The notes under the pieces are model-generated. The model searched no databases and had not been told where the DNA came from. It saw only the letters and a list, made by a program, of their open reading frames with translations. Shown here one piece after another: positions 23,801 through 36,000 of a stretch of DNA of 64,000 bases. Position numbers and translations under genes: made by a program. The stretch's first letter is position 1. The number at the start of each line of letters is the position of its first letter. Source of the stretch: Protonemura montana (lineage: Eukaryota; Arthropoda; Insecta; Plecoptera; Nemouridae); NCBI GenBank assembly GCA_947568835.1, contig OX387604.1:24581076-24645075 (forward strand), in the 5' to 3' direction.

Positions 23801-25612
23801 CTTTGCCCCATGTCTAGTGGCACATACCTTGCAAGGTATGTGTTTGCAAGCGTTTTTTTGCAAAGTGTTTTGCAAGCAACTTGTTTTGTACTAAATGAGT
23901 TTCAAACGTACCCCAAAAAAGTGCCCAAAATTTCCCCGCTGTCTTCAAGACCTCATTAACTCGCTGTAAGCCGTCAACTCCAAATCATTGCAAAAAGTTT
24001 GAAAAGAAAATCATAAAAACTGCAGAAACAAATCAAAATGCACTGTTAAATTTTGCCCAAACAGTTCAAAAATGACTAAATTGCACCCCCAAATAGAGCC
24101 CAGAATTGCCCCGCGAGTGTCGCGACCTTAACTAAGCAATGCAAAACGACAATTCCAAAAAGTTTCAAATGTAAATCTCAAAAGCTAGAAACGCATTAAG
24201 ACTCGAGTATTTGCGGACAGTTGTGTTAGTATACGTAGAGGAAATACACTTCCATCACTGACCAGTCTTACTTGATATTTCCTTACGTAGCTTACAATGC
24301 CTGTAGTCTTAATGTTACCCAAAGTTCAATAACAGGCACTGTAGGTGATAACATAAAGCAAAATAGAGAGTGCCTTAAAGAAAACGCACAGGTATCTAAA
24401 CATTTTAGCAGAGTTTGACTTCCAATGTGCATTCAATTGCATTTTTCAACTTATGCTCTAAAACCTTGCAAACCAAAGTTATACCAATGTACATTTTGCT
24501 CAGTTATGAATTAAGAAAAAATACAAATAAATGTGGAATGCAACAGCCTAATAAAAACCATCAATGTTGTCGTTAGTGGTGGAAAACCCCCTAAAACGAA
24601 CAAATTATTGTCAAAGAATATGTTGCCTATGGGGTTACGCTAGAGCATTTGACTTGAATCTAAATCTTGGTGTAATCATAGATTCTTAACTCTTTGAAAC
24701 CTCATGGAACATTGACAGTTCTCAAAGCTTTCAAATTGTTTGGTTTCCTGAAACAAAATTGCCTCTCTGACTCTCGATTTCCACATAAACAGACGTATTT
24801 TAATCTCCTCCATACAAAAATTTGTTGGACTACACATCTCTTACCTGGAATCTCAATCACAAATTTGTAACTTTGCTGTGAGTACATGAAACCAAAATAA
24901 ATGTAAATTAGCTTGAGAAAGCACGGTATTAGACCTGATGCCTGTGTTAAGTCTTGTTTGACCAACTTAATCATTTTGTGCAGCTGAAAAATGGCAGACA
25001 ACGCTTGTGGCATGTGAATACGCCATCTTTCAAATTGATCCTCACTCGAAGCATGAAATGCTTACGTGCATCGGAGGGAAATTCAGATATACTATCTAAA
25101 TATTCTCTGCCAAGAAATTCACATTTAACACATCCAACAAAACCATTAGATAAAGCTAATAAAAATCTATTTAACTAAATATAAGTTACGAATGATAAGG
25201 CAATTAATTGTTGTTGTATTTTCAGGTGTCACCTCTAAAGTCGCTTCTGCGAGAGGACTTGAAACGCAAGATAAGCTCCCGTTCTAACGCAACGTCACGA
25301 GCCCGGCTGGAGTCTGCTAATTCTCCTCGGCCAGAAAGTTCCTTCAACCTCCAGGCGACAGCTACCACGACCAACGGTATAATCACCTCCACCGGCCCAG
25401 AGCAGCCCTCCGACTCTACTTATCGTAGCAACCATAAAAAAAGTTGCCTCCATTGTGTTTTCTGTGGCATTGGCTTTCCTGACCAAACGCTGTACTTCCT
25501 GCATAAAGGGTGTCACTCTGATAGCAATCCGTGGAAGTGTAATATTTGTGGGGAACAGTGCTCCAACGTTTATGAATTTAATTCTCATCTTTTAAGCAAA
25601 ACACATCAGTAA
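20823..25612 (+). CDS. Ikaros-family-like C2H2 zinc-finger transcription factor
   Basis: Four coding exons, 20823-21481, 21617-21860, 22935-23249 and 25226-25612, join in frame to a 534-residue nuclear DNA-binding protein. A degenerate C2HC finger (C71, C74, H88, C92) precedes three C2H2 fingers (C113-H133, C141-H161, C169-H190). A fourth (C200, C203, H216, H221) is completed only by splicing, since its last His is the first full codon of exon 2. The C-terminus carries two fingers, C483/C486/H499/H503 and C511/C514/H527/H533. The second has the H-x5-H spacing and YEF..SH pattern typical of the Ikaros dimerisation fingers; Hunchback has a related pair. The linker carries PVNLS (about 381-385), which resembles a CtBP-binding motif (Ikaros has PEDLS), and IKLE (363-366), a SUMO consensus. 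An acceptor-like TTTAG at about 20756-20760 suggests an upstream non-coding exon. I infer a corepressor-recruiting factor. The exact orthologue (IKZF or hunchback-like) is unresolved. Confidence 0.82.
22085..22646. mobile_element. Large imperfect fold-back DNA element, ~560 bp
   Basis: The two halves are inverted copies. GGGTCATTCTATGTCAA at the left end pairs with TTGACATAGAATGGCCC at the right, ATGGTGACCACAT pairs with ATGTGGTCACCAT, and GTTTGCCTCTGAGTCAAATG pairs with CATTTGACTCGGAGGCAAAC. The arms total roughly 200 bp each around an AT-rich centre. No transposase frame is present, so it is a non-autonomous element or decayed fold-back. It lies in intron 2 of the Ikaros-like gene. Confidence 0.82.
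23740..24200. repeat. Unclassified repeat-like segment with palindrome and diverged internal duplication
   Basis: A GC-rich hairpin-prone head (CTGGGGCTCCGCCC ... GGGCTTTGCCCC) is followed by a perfect 22-bp palindrome at 23821-23842 (CACATACCTTG and its complement). Two diverged ~130-bp copies follow at about 23905-24035 and 24075-24190; both carry GCCCA.AATT.CCCCGC and CAAAAAGTTT. It has no coding potential and lies in intron 3 of the Ikaros-like gene. Confidence 0.5.
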
Positions 25613-28600
25613 CGCTTTGGTTTCGTTATTTCTGATGATACACTTTCTGTTGCGAGATATTTTTGTTTGAAGTTAGATGTACAGAAGGTAGTTCTTCAAG
25701 GGATGCCATGTACTGAAGTGCATGGAATAGTACTCGCAAGAAACACATTGGAAGGCTCTTAGGTCAACTGCAGAAACGATTCGAAAGTTTCATGTGTTTT
25801 GTTGTGGATATTTTGATACAAACTTTACAGTGCGTTGGTACATTTTACACTTTTACAAACAAAGATTAATATTTACATTCCGTAGAAAGTAGGAATGTGG
25901 TTCAAAACAGGAAATGTGATAATAATCTAGGGAAATCAAGGAACTACAAATACGCAACGATGATAGTGTGATTTTGAAGGGTAATTTTGTTCGCCTTGAA
26001 GGAATTTCCGATGTTTCTGAGGTAGAAGTTGCTCGCAGGCTGGGACAACTTGTTCATACCTGAAAGGGATACACGACAAAGCATTCCATTTTGCAGTCAA
26101 CTTACCCAAGAATTCTGACAAGAGCTCTCAAAATTTGGCCTGGACCCTGGCACTGCCACCCCGTCCTGCTTGTAAAATGTCGCCGAAGATGTCACTTTTT
26201 AGCGATACCACTGGCAGTTCATTTTGACTAGCCTCGGAATAGATCGAGAGTAAAATATCCAGCGACAACTCTACGGATCGCTTCCCTGACCTCTATCCGA
26301 ATCTGTCTTCAATCATTCCAAATCCCACTGCCAATAGTGCCGACCATAACGTCACAGTGGAGATCCCTGCATCTCGACTTCCAACCTGCTACCCTTCTGC
26401 TGGCCAGTGAATTACCATAGCACATTTGCTGTCCAACCTGACTCTTCGTTGAGTAACATTCCCATAGTAGCATGAGGCAGTTTTATCCAATCTGCTCAGT
26501 GAGACAATATAAAAATTAACATTTTTTCCTTAAGAGATTTGATCCACTTTCAGTAAAAGTTGCATGCTTCACTTGTTTACCTATTTTCTTATCTGTTGGC
26601 ATGCATACCCATTCGAAGAATGTGATTACATACTCATTTATTATGCAGCAAAAGTTTCCATCATGCCAATTTATTATAACTGAATATATCGCCACACTAC
26701 CGCTCAGGGATTCTTTGCAAGAAAATTGATGATGGAGTTTATTTTGGCTGATTATTCTCTACATATTCGTATAAAACTCCTTTCAAACGTAGTAGTAAGT
26801 TGGCCCTCTCCAAGGCACATTTTTTAATTCGTTCAATTACTTGAATAGTGGAGACTAGCTGTAGCCAAAGTTCCTTGATATTTTTTGTTCTATAATTCGT
26901 CAATTGAACCGAAGTTTTTACTTGGAAAATGCTCGAATCTTTACTCGGTCATGTATCTACGGCTGGCACTCATACTGTTAGAACGTGCAAAATGGCATTG
27001 TGCACCTCTTACAGAGATCACACAGATGAGGGCAGCCAAGGAGATCCTGATAATATGAAGCAATTTGCACTCACTAATTGACAATCCTTGGTCCAGGAAT
27101 GTCTCGTAACCGTCTGGAACTGATTACTTCTTACTGCCACATATATCTCGAGCTTTTTTTTTTACAATGGAGTGCCTTCTGATGGTGATTAATAGTTTTA
27201 TTGACTTATGAATGTTGATAAATTTGATATCTTATCATTTTCGTGGAGTAATATTTTCATGCGGAAAGTCTATGGCCATCACAAAGTTGGTTCCATAAAG
27301 CAGCTTGCAATGTTATTTAACAAATAAAATAACTTTTGCATGGTATATTTTATATTTCGATTATCATTAGTATTTAAGTTAGTTAGCTACCTGTTAATAT
27401 GTGATGTCTCTATCATTCCAATATTGTTTCGATTTTTGTCTTGTACCCAGTGCATAGTTGTGTCACTATCTCGAATCCACTTTGAACTTGAAGGGTTTGT
27501 TACGACAGGTTTTTGGGCTATTTTGATACTGGTTTTCATTCCTTGCCTCGTTGGTCCTTTTCTTAGCTGGCATCACCAATTTTGTGAAGTCTTTGGGAGA
27601 AAGTAGTCCACTAAAAATATACCAGAATTGTTGCACTTCTGTGCATCATAAACATTTCATCGAATTTTATTCGATAGGAAATGAGAACAACATCTTACTT
27701 GAATTTCAATAAAAAAACCCTCTTTTACTGGCCAGTAAAGGTCAGGCCATTCAATTTTCAAACGGAATGAAAATCAAGTTCTGGAAGTTGCTTTGCCTTG
27801 AACTTGACCTTATTTTGCTGCTAAATCTAAGAGCAAATGCTGCTGGGAAAATTGTTGGTATCCTGAATGCTGTAAGAAATTTCTGGATTACAAGTCAATT
27901 GCTAAAACTACAGACATCTTGTTATGCTTGTTATGATATGCTTTCTATTAATCGAGTAGATTGTTTGCATCTCAGGAATCATTAAAAACGATTCAATCAA
28001 ATGGTTTCAAACAATACGCACGCCTCTGCAATTCAGGATGATATTCCAAAGACTTTTTTTTTACTGATCATTATTATTTAAGAAAAAATACAAAAAGCAA
28101 CGAGATTTCTTACTTTTCATTCCAAGCCTATTTTTGGGTCGTTTTTGTTGTTTGAACAGATTGTTCTTATAAGTTTGATGCAATCTCTACAGTTGGGTCG
28201 TGAGAGAATATACCTGATTAAGGACTGCCCACCAGCATTGTTAAAAGCTTATGACTGTAATTTCAGATGAGATTTAGTTGGCGGGATTTCATAGACTTTT
28301 GATATCTGCTAAAGAATTCCTTAAATTGTTATTATTGATAGGAAAACTCTTATAATAGCTCAAAAAACAAAAAAAATTTGGCAAGACTAATGCTTTGGAG
28401 CAAACGGAAAATAGAAATCAGGGAAATAATAAGTAGTGTATTTAAAAATGACAGTTGAATGTCACCCCGAAGCGCCCTTGCCGGAAAAGAACATTCTCTT
28501 GCTGAATGAAGTACAACTGTATGTGGGTGTTAATTTTGAATGACCATTTATGAGTGTTAACTTACTCTGTTCTAGTGGATTGAAATTTGATGTACATTTT

Positions 28601-30436
28601 ATCATTCATTATTTTGCATTTGAATTTTACATTTGCATTAATTTGCAAGAGAAACTATTTTCATGATGCGAATTACAGTTTATGATTATGAAACATTCCA
28701 TTCACACATCATATGCCGATTATGAGTAATAAGTTCATTTTATTTTGTACAGTATTTATTTAGATGTTTATTTATTGTTGTGGGATGGGATTTCTTTTTT
28801 ACTACTAAGTAATAGTAATGAGGGTTTAATTATATAATATATTACAGCAGATAGCAAACTAGCATATGTGTAGCATATCGCAGAGGTATCCAAGATTTAT
28901 ATTATACAAAACTTTTACAACAAAAACAAAAATTATCATCAAAGCTGCTTTCATTTTTTTTATAATTTATTTATAGTCTTATTTTTCATCAATCTAAGCA
29001 ACGTTATATAATTTTAAACAATCAATGCACTTTTCTTTCACCAAAGAATAAAGATGTATCGGTGACCGACTGAATGGTGGAATTAGGATTAGAACTTTAT
29101 ATTGTATAGGCATTAAATAGGTAATTATATCATTGTATTATGGAGAGCAAACTTGTGCATTTGGTGAGTAATGAATATTGAGATTCATACCCTATGCAGT
29201 TGCTTTATATCCGTCCATTTGTACTGGTTTTTTTTGTACCTAGATATATGTAGTATGTATTATAATGGGGGCTGATGAACACGCATATTTCAAAGTTGAT
29301 ATTCATATTTGTTGACAGGGGATACAGAGCAAGTCTACATATGCTTTGTAATAAATTATGACTAATAAGGCATCCATCAAGTGAATGTTAAGTCCCAATG
29401 AGTGACTAACCAAATTTGTTATTCTTGCTGTCTAGGACTGAAAAATGGGCCTATTCCACTAAATAAAATATAAAGTCAACACCCACCAGTTGAAGCCAGT
29501 TACACTTTCTTGGTTGGTGGTAGGTATTGGCAAAGTATTTCGTTAAGTGGAAAAGGTGTATTGATAGTAATTTAATTCCACTTACCTGCAACATATTGTG
29601 CAATAATATCACTTAAGACACACGGCTGATTGCAATTGTAGTGCCTTAACAAACTTTGTGGTTGTGAAACATTTGATATGATTTGTAAAAATGACAGATT
29701 TTTATTCTATGCATTCCAAAACTAAGAGATGCCTTCACCTAATTTATAAAGTTGAACTTTTGGATATAAAAAATATGCATTGGTAAAAAAGAAATTGTGT
29801 GCTATATTCCATATTGCTTTTAGTTTTGAGATTATAAAGATAAGTGTATCCATGAAAATATAACTAATAATTTTTACGGTGAAGGGTTTATTAAAATAAA
29901 TTTACAATTACTTTTCTTGTGTTTTATCTCCCCAAATCCCGATCTTCATCAATATTTATGCTGCAATCAATGCAGTGCCGGAATGGTTTAGGTCTGGTGT
30001 GCATTTTTATGCGTTGTCCAGTGTTGGTTGCTGGAAAAGCTCACTTTGTTATGTATTATTTTTGTCATCTTACAATTCTGCACCATGCCTCCATGCCAAA
30101 AGATCATAATTAATTTTTTAGAGAAATTTATATATGATCGGCTACATACAACTGCAAATATAAAAACATTTGTGAGACTGCTTTAGGCCCATTGTGACTA
30201 CGTGAGTCATTGAAGTGCTCACAAGTTATTTGAGCAGTTTTGAATTTCCCGGTGGGTTGACATTTGATGTCTTCTGTAGGAGCCAACTTCACCGCTTGGA
30301 TTGTAGTGTGGTGTTGGCGGCTAGTTCACACTTTACTACGCCGACAAGTGGCACATTATTTGGTACAGCAGTGTTTACTGTCTAGTGTACGTGTTTCCTT
30401 GTAATTGCGATGCGATTACTTGTGTAATTATTCATC
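25613..30436. other. Long 3' UTR/intergenic interval between the Ikaros-like gene and ALG5
   Basis: 4.8 kb of AT-rich DNA without a believable coding frame. AATAAA hexamers at 27323-27328 and 27708-27713 are candidate ends for a long zinc-finger 3' UTR. The last ~200 bases (GTGTTGGCGGCTAG, CGCCGACAAG) are less AT-rich and probably hold the ALG5 promoter. Confidence 0.45.
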
Positions 30437-32661
30437 ATGATCGAGACACTCCTGTACATTACTTTGTACGGATTTGTATTTTGTTTAAGTTCATTTGCGT
30501 TTGTAAGTATCCAAATTTCAATTGATTTTGCTTGTCAATGTTTGGTATTTGGTTTGGTACCAAAATTGTCACATTTCTGTCAGAATGTTACTGATTTTGT
30601 CCTACTTTATACCTCTTCTAGCTATGCTCTGTTCTGCTGCGAGTGTCGGACCCATATCCCAAAGTGCATCGATCTAAGAAAGAAGAATCGTTCCATGATC
30701 CCATAACAGGGAAGGACGTTCCGTTTCCATCATTGACAGATCCATGGGAAATTCACCTCAGTGTTATTGTGCCTGCTTTTGATGAAGAAAAACGAAGTAT
30801 GTGACCTGTTTGATCAACTTATCATATAGATAATGGGTTATATTAGTTCTTGTTATGAGCAACCTCCTTGCATTATATTTTCAGTTGCTCCGATGCTGGA
30901 CGAATGTTTGGATGTATTGGAAAGTCGTGGTGATGACTTCCTTTACGAAATAATTATTGTAAGCGATGGGAGCCGAGATAGAACAGTTGAAGTGGCTCAG
31001 GAATATACGCGAAAGTATGGTTCGAAGAGAGTGCGTGTTCTGAAGTTGGAAACTAATAGAGGCAAGGGTGGAGCAGTGCGGCTGGTAAGCTGAGCCTACG
31101 TTAAAATTATCTAAAGTGTAACGCTATTATTTGCTCATTTTTATCTGTACTAAACAGGTGGATACCATATTATTTCAGGGTGTACTAAATGCGAGGGGTG
31201 CCGTGCTTCTCTTTGCTGATGCTGATGGTGCCACTAAGTTTAGTGACCTGAGCAAGCTGGAAGAAAGTCTCAATGAAGTTGTTGATGGTTAGCACTTGGG
31301 TACAGTAAATGCAACAGACTGCCAATCCACACATTGTATCTGTTCCATTGAATGCAGAGTTATTGCTGGATTGGCAAACCCATGTTGTTGGCGCATTTCA
31401 ATTCAAAAGATTTAATCCCTAGTTTGTCAAACCGTCATGTGTAATATATCCTGTCATAACAATGTGTTAACAAATTAGCATAAAATATCATTCTGGCTGG
31501 TGACGGTTTTTAAGTTGCAACTGGTCCATTGTACATAAATACAAAAGTGCTTGATACTTTTTTTGATACCGTCAGATAACCAAAAGAAAGGATTTTAATG
31601 AAAGGTTCTCTTTGTAGTAAACTACAAGAAAAAGCCTGGTGTCGTAGCAGAGACTCTCGGCATCGTTTGTGGCTCCAGAGCTCATTTAGAAGACGAAGCG
31701 ATCTCCTCGAGGTCAGCATTCCGCACAATCTTGATGCATGGATTCCATTGGTTGGTTTGGCTCTTGGCTGTCAAAGACATCAGAGATACACAGTGTGGCT
31801 TTAAATTGCTCACTAGACAAGCAGCCAAAATCTGTTTTTCCTGCTTGCACGTCGAAAAGTGGTGAGTAAATGCTGGACATTATGAGGTTTCTGATGAAAT
31901 TCCAGATTAAATTTCTATGGATTTTACGAAAAAGTAATTCATTCTGTGGAAATTTAGAATTTAGAAACGTTGGATTAATAAGATAGCTTTTCCAAAAAAT
32001 TTCATTCAGAGAGAATGCTTGGTTTACTTGAATACCTAAAGAGCTTCCTATTTTTAAAAAATTCCAGTAAATTGCTCCTCTGTCTGATCTACAGATAACT
32101 TATTGACCAAGGGTTAACACAGAGTAGCATCAGGCCTTTTAATCCATGCCTTGCAGAATCTGTTGTGCAATTTGATTAAAGTGTATTCATGGCAATATAT
32201 CACAATGAATTACAATCATTAAAAACAATTATAATAAACATTCACCAAAGCTTAGTAGAAATTTGTGTGATAAAATATAAATCATTGATTTTAAGTATTA
32301 TCATAACTTGGGTTTTTTTTAGGGCATTTGATGTCGAGCTGCTTTACATAGCTCAAAGTCTGAACATTCCCATCACAGAAGTGGCTGTGAATTGGACAGA
32401 AATCGAAGGTAAACTTTCTTCTGGCTGTAATTTCATGCTGCATATTAGAAAAAAAAAGTGAAATACAGAAAGCCTGACATCTGTTGATAAGCATATCATA
32501 TATTAAAACAGAGGTATTAAATGATCATTTTCTGTGTTGTTCTAGGTTCAAAAATAGTTCCTGTGTTAAGCTGGCTTCAAATGGGGAAAGATCTAGTGCT
32601 GATATGGTTGCGATATGCGATAGGTGCGTGGAAGCTGTCTACCAAATACCATCGACAATAA
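30437..32661 (+). CDS. ALG5: ALG5 dolichyl-phosphate beta-glucosyltransferase
   Basis: ALG5 transfers glucose from UDP-glucose to dolichyl phosphate on the cytosolic face of the ER, making the donor for the last steps of N-glycan precursor assembly. Seven exons, 30437-30502, 30622-30796, 30885-31084, 31179-31287, 31618-31861, 32323-32408 and 32546-32661, give 331 residues; human ALG5 has 324. An N-terminal hydrophobic helix (about residues 4-28) is the membrane anchor. The GT2 core shows SVIVPAFDEEKR (69-80), VSDGSRD, NRGKGGAVR and the DADG metal/sugar-nucleotide motif (D161, D163). It ends with RDTQCGFKL, HVEKWAFDVELLYIA and NWTEIEGSK, all family hallmarks. All introns are GT-AG; the exon 4 donor (GTTAGC) is weak. 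The start is the only ATG that provides the anchor helix before the first donor. AATAAA at 32942-32947 is a candidate polyadenylation signal. Confidence 0.95.
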
Positions 32662-32941
32662 CTTGACTGACACAAACAACAACGATTATTTATCAACATT
32701 GCAACAATGAGAAATGCATTAAACTTCCAACATATAGAGACATTGGTTTGAAAAAATGACTTAATCTATAAATAAGCAGAGAACTAAAAATCACTGATTT
32801 TATATTCCATTATTTTACTGTTAAGTACTGCTGCTGTACTTAATGTTGCAATCATTTTGCTTTTCTGTTTACAACACGTAGCACTTAAAGTATTATAAAC
32901 TATTTTGCATATTTTCCCTTGACACTTTCATATTATTTCTC

Positions 32942-32947
32942 AATAAA
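32942..32947 (+). terminator. Candidate polyadenylation signal AATAAA for ALG5
   Basis: A canonical hexamer 281 bases after the ALG5 stop and 143 bases before the stop of the convergent RhoGAP gene. Confidence 0.5.
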
Positions 32948-33089
32948 ACATTGTATTGCACACCAAGCTGTTGCTTTCCACCTAAGTCTCCCTGTGTGTC
33001 TTAGCCACCAAAAACAATTCTTGTACTCCCATCCATCATCACCATCTCCCAGCGTCTTCAGAAAAACAGGCGAAACATCCCGAGACCGA

Positions 33090-36000
33090 CTACTTGGGAT
33101 CACTGGCGATGATCTCTCTGCGTTTCCAGACAAGTCCGGCCCTTGCAGGGGCAGGGGCAGAGCCTGTTGTCGTTGAGTCACCGTCGCTCAGTTTTGATTT
33201 CGGCGCCTGCAGCGATGCCGCATCGGGAATGTGCCGTGTTTGATGCCTCGAATCTGTGTACCGTCGTTTTGCGTAGTTCTTCTTTTCTGATGAGACAGTC
33301 TCTGCCGTTGTCGTCGTTGATTTGGTGGATGTCGGTTTCGTTGCTGTGACTTCTTGCAAGTTGAGCATCCGCTCTATGTCAGCTGTCTTCGATCTCATCA
33401 CTGCGCCTCCTATACTCGAAATGCTCGTAAGCTTACGTTCACTTTCCCTATCTGCTTGGAACTCTACCTTCTTTGTTGAACTACTTGCACTTTTTGATTG
33501 TATCTGTTGCAGTTCACTGGTAGTAGTAAAGGTGACCTTCTGTAATATAACCGGTGCCAGTTCTTTTGTAGTGACTGATGAGCCTCTCTGGTATCCTTTG
33601 CTGAGCTTTGCCGATTCAGTTGATCTTGATAGGTCGTGGCCTGGGGGCCAATCTGTGTTGGTTCCTTCTGCCGCATCCAAGGAGGTCACTTCGGAATCAC
33701 TGCTGCTCCTGTGTTGCCTCCGTGGGGAACCTTCCACAACAGACCAAACAAATGTCAAGTTGGGGGTAGTTTTATCAATCAGTTTTTCAAAACTACCCAG
33801 TTTTTGACCGAAAAATGAACTGGGCCAGATAAAGCCCACACTTGAGTATAGGAATTGCTTGAATTAGAACAAATTCAGGCTAGAACTAGTAAATCCCCAG
33901 GCTTTTCTTTGGTAAGACAAACTGTTCATACATTTTTTTTTACCAAATCATTACTAGCAATTTCAATTGGCAAAAGACTCCATATATTGATTGACAGCTG
34001 AAAAAGCTAGCAAATTTATGATCAGAATGAGTCAGTTAAGAAAGTGTACCTATGGTTATTTGTGCGGCAGTATAGCCATCCGGCTCATCCTCAATGAACA
34101 GGATCTCTGGGTCACGGCTTATTGCGTTCGGTACGGGAATCTTCAGACTGGCCGTTATTACTGAACTCTCTTCCTGTAATATAAGATTTTCTCTCAGTAT
34201 TCTGCGTTGTTAGCTAAGAAATGATAAGACATTTGACAATGCATACTTGGCATAACATACCTTGAATGCACTAGAAGATAGATCTTCAGAGGAGGTATCA
34301 ACCGACTTGGAGTCTATTTGATAGTATTTGGATGCTTTTGGTTCCGTCTGATATCTCTTCTTTGAGCTGATCCGGTTCCCACCATCACTGTGCCTAGAAT
34401 CATAGAAAGAAATATCAAAATGGTTTAATTGAATTTAAATTAATTAATGATTAATAATAACTAGATTAAAAAAAAACCTATGTACCTTGGGCTCATAGAG
34501 CAATCTGGACCACCCATTGCTGCTGTTTCATGAAGGAAATCTTCTCTAGACCAAACTCTAGTGACTTGTTCACTTTCAGGCAGCAATTCTCTGTCTGAAG
34601 GACAGGCATCTACTTCATCCAAGCTGGAACTACAAGAAATTACATATCACCCATCGTTACTGGTTGCACTTTCGTACCTAAAGATATTCCAAAAATAAAG
34701 CAGATCACTACCGAAATAGGGTGAAAATTTAAGCAATCTACCAAAAGCGGTCAGCAAAAGGCCCATGGATTGAACCAGGGGCCAGAGTGGAAATCTAAAA
34801 TGATCAATATATTTTTTCGAATCCGCAATCCGGTATGATTGGTGCAATGGTGGTGCTACTAGCACTGTGCTACTAATGTAATACCAGGGTTACAAAATGA
34901 TCGCTCTAAGGAAAGATTCACGGATCTATATTAGAAACGGAATTGGAACTTTCAGTTCTTGAAATTTGAAATCGGAAACAATTTGGAGATAAGTAAACTA
35001 ATTATCACTGTTGCACCTCACCCTTACAGCCATACAACTTTGAACCCCTTTACTTACTAATCTCTCTTTCTCAGCAATGCATCGAGAGCCTCAGGGTGAC
35101 TATCCATCATATGAACGTACACTTCGTCCAGAAGCTCGGCAGTCACCTAAATGATAAACATTACGCTTGAGCTGTAAAAAACTTTTTTCATCCTGGACTA
35201 TACTTAATCCTCAAAAACTAACTAATATTACTGCATTTCATTGGGTATTGTTATGTCAATTAACTGAATTTCTACCGTAACTCTGGATTTACAAAGTTAT
35301 CACCCATCAACAATTTTAGTCAAACTAGGAACTACTAAAAATATCTAATCAAGAATTCTTAGTAATCCTAGAGGGGCAAACATGGAGAATGATTCTACTG
35401 TGCTTACTGTGAATAGCCCATCATTGTGATCGATGATACTTCTGACTACGTTGATCACGTCTATCCTCTCCTCTGCGCCTTCAGTGCTTAATTCCTGAGC
35501 ACACCCTGGCTTAATGTTGTGCAGGATATTTGGTGCAATCAGCGTTGCAAGATTGTTGCTGTCCATTTTATTTCCTGGTTTCCATTCACCTAAGAGAAAT
35601 GAGACATTTATACATCAGTTGTTTGTTAGCATTTTTAGAAGTTAACTATTTTGTGATTCATTGCAATGCAAGGTTTCTTTCCAAGCTTGAAATAAAAATT
35701 GCAAATTCTAATTATTTGCTTGAAAAAATAGTAAATGCTTCGGCCAAAAGTTCATCAAATCTTCTTACTTTGTGTAAGTGCATACTAATGGTAAAAAATG
35801 CTATCTTGTCAAACAAAACTAGAATTTAGTCATGTAAAAGCTATCCTTAGGTAACGTGAACGTCTCCGAACTTACACATTTTATGATTGTACCCTAATTG
35901 TTCTAAGCTTAATAGTATTTGAGTCTGTTTTAGAGACTACGCAAGGCAAAGCAAAGCTGATAGGTACTACAACCTTAAACATGAACCCTCTGCCCCTTTC

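Noticed and set aside
27340-27985. Hydrophobic frames of 72-88 codons in the 3' flank of the Ikaros-like gene
   Set aside because: T-rich DNA encodes Phe/Leu/Ile by chance, and they have no recognisable family features.
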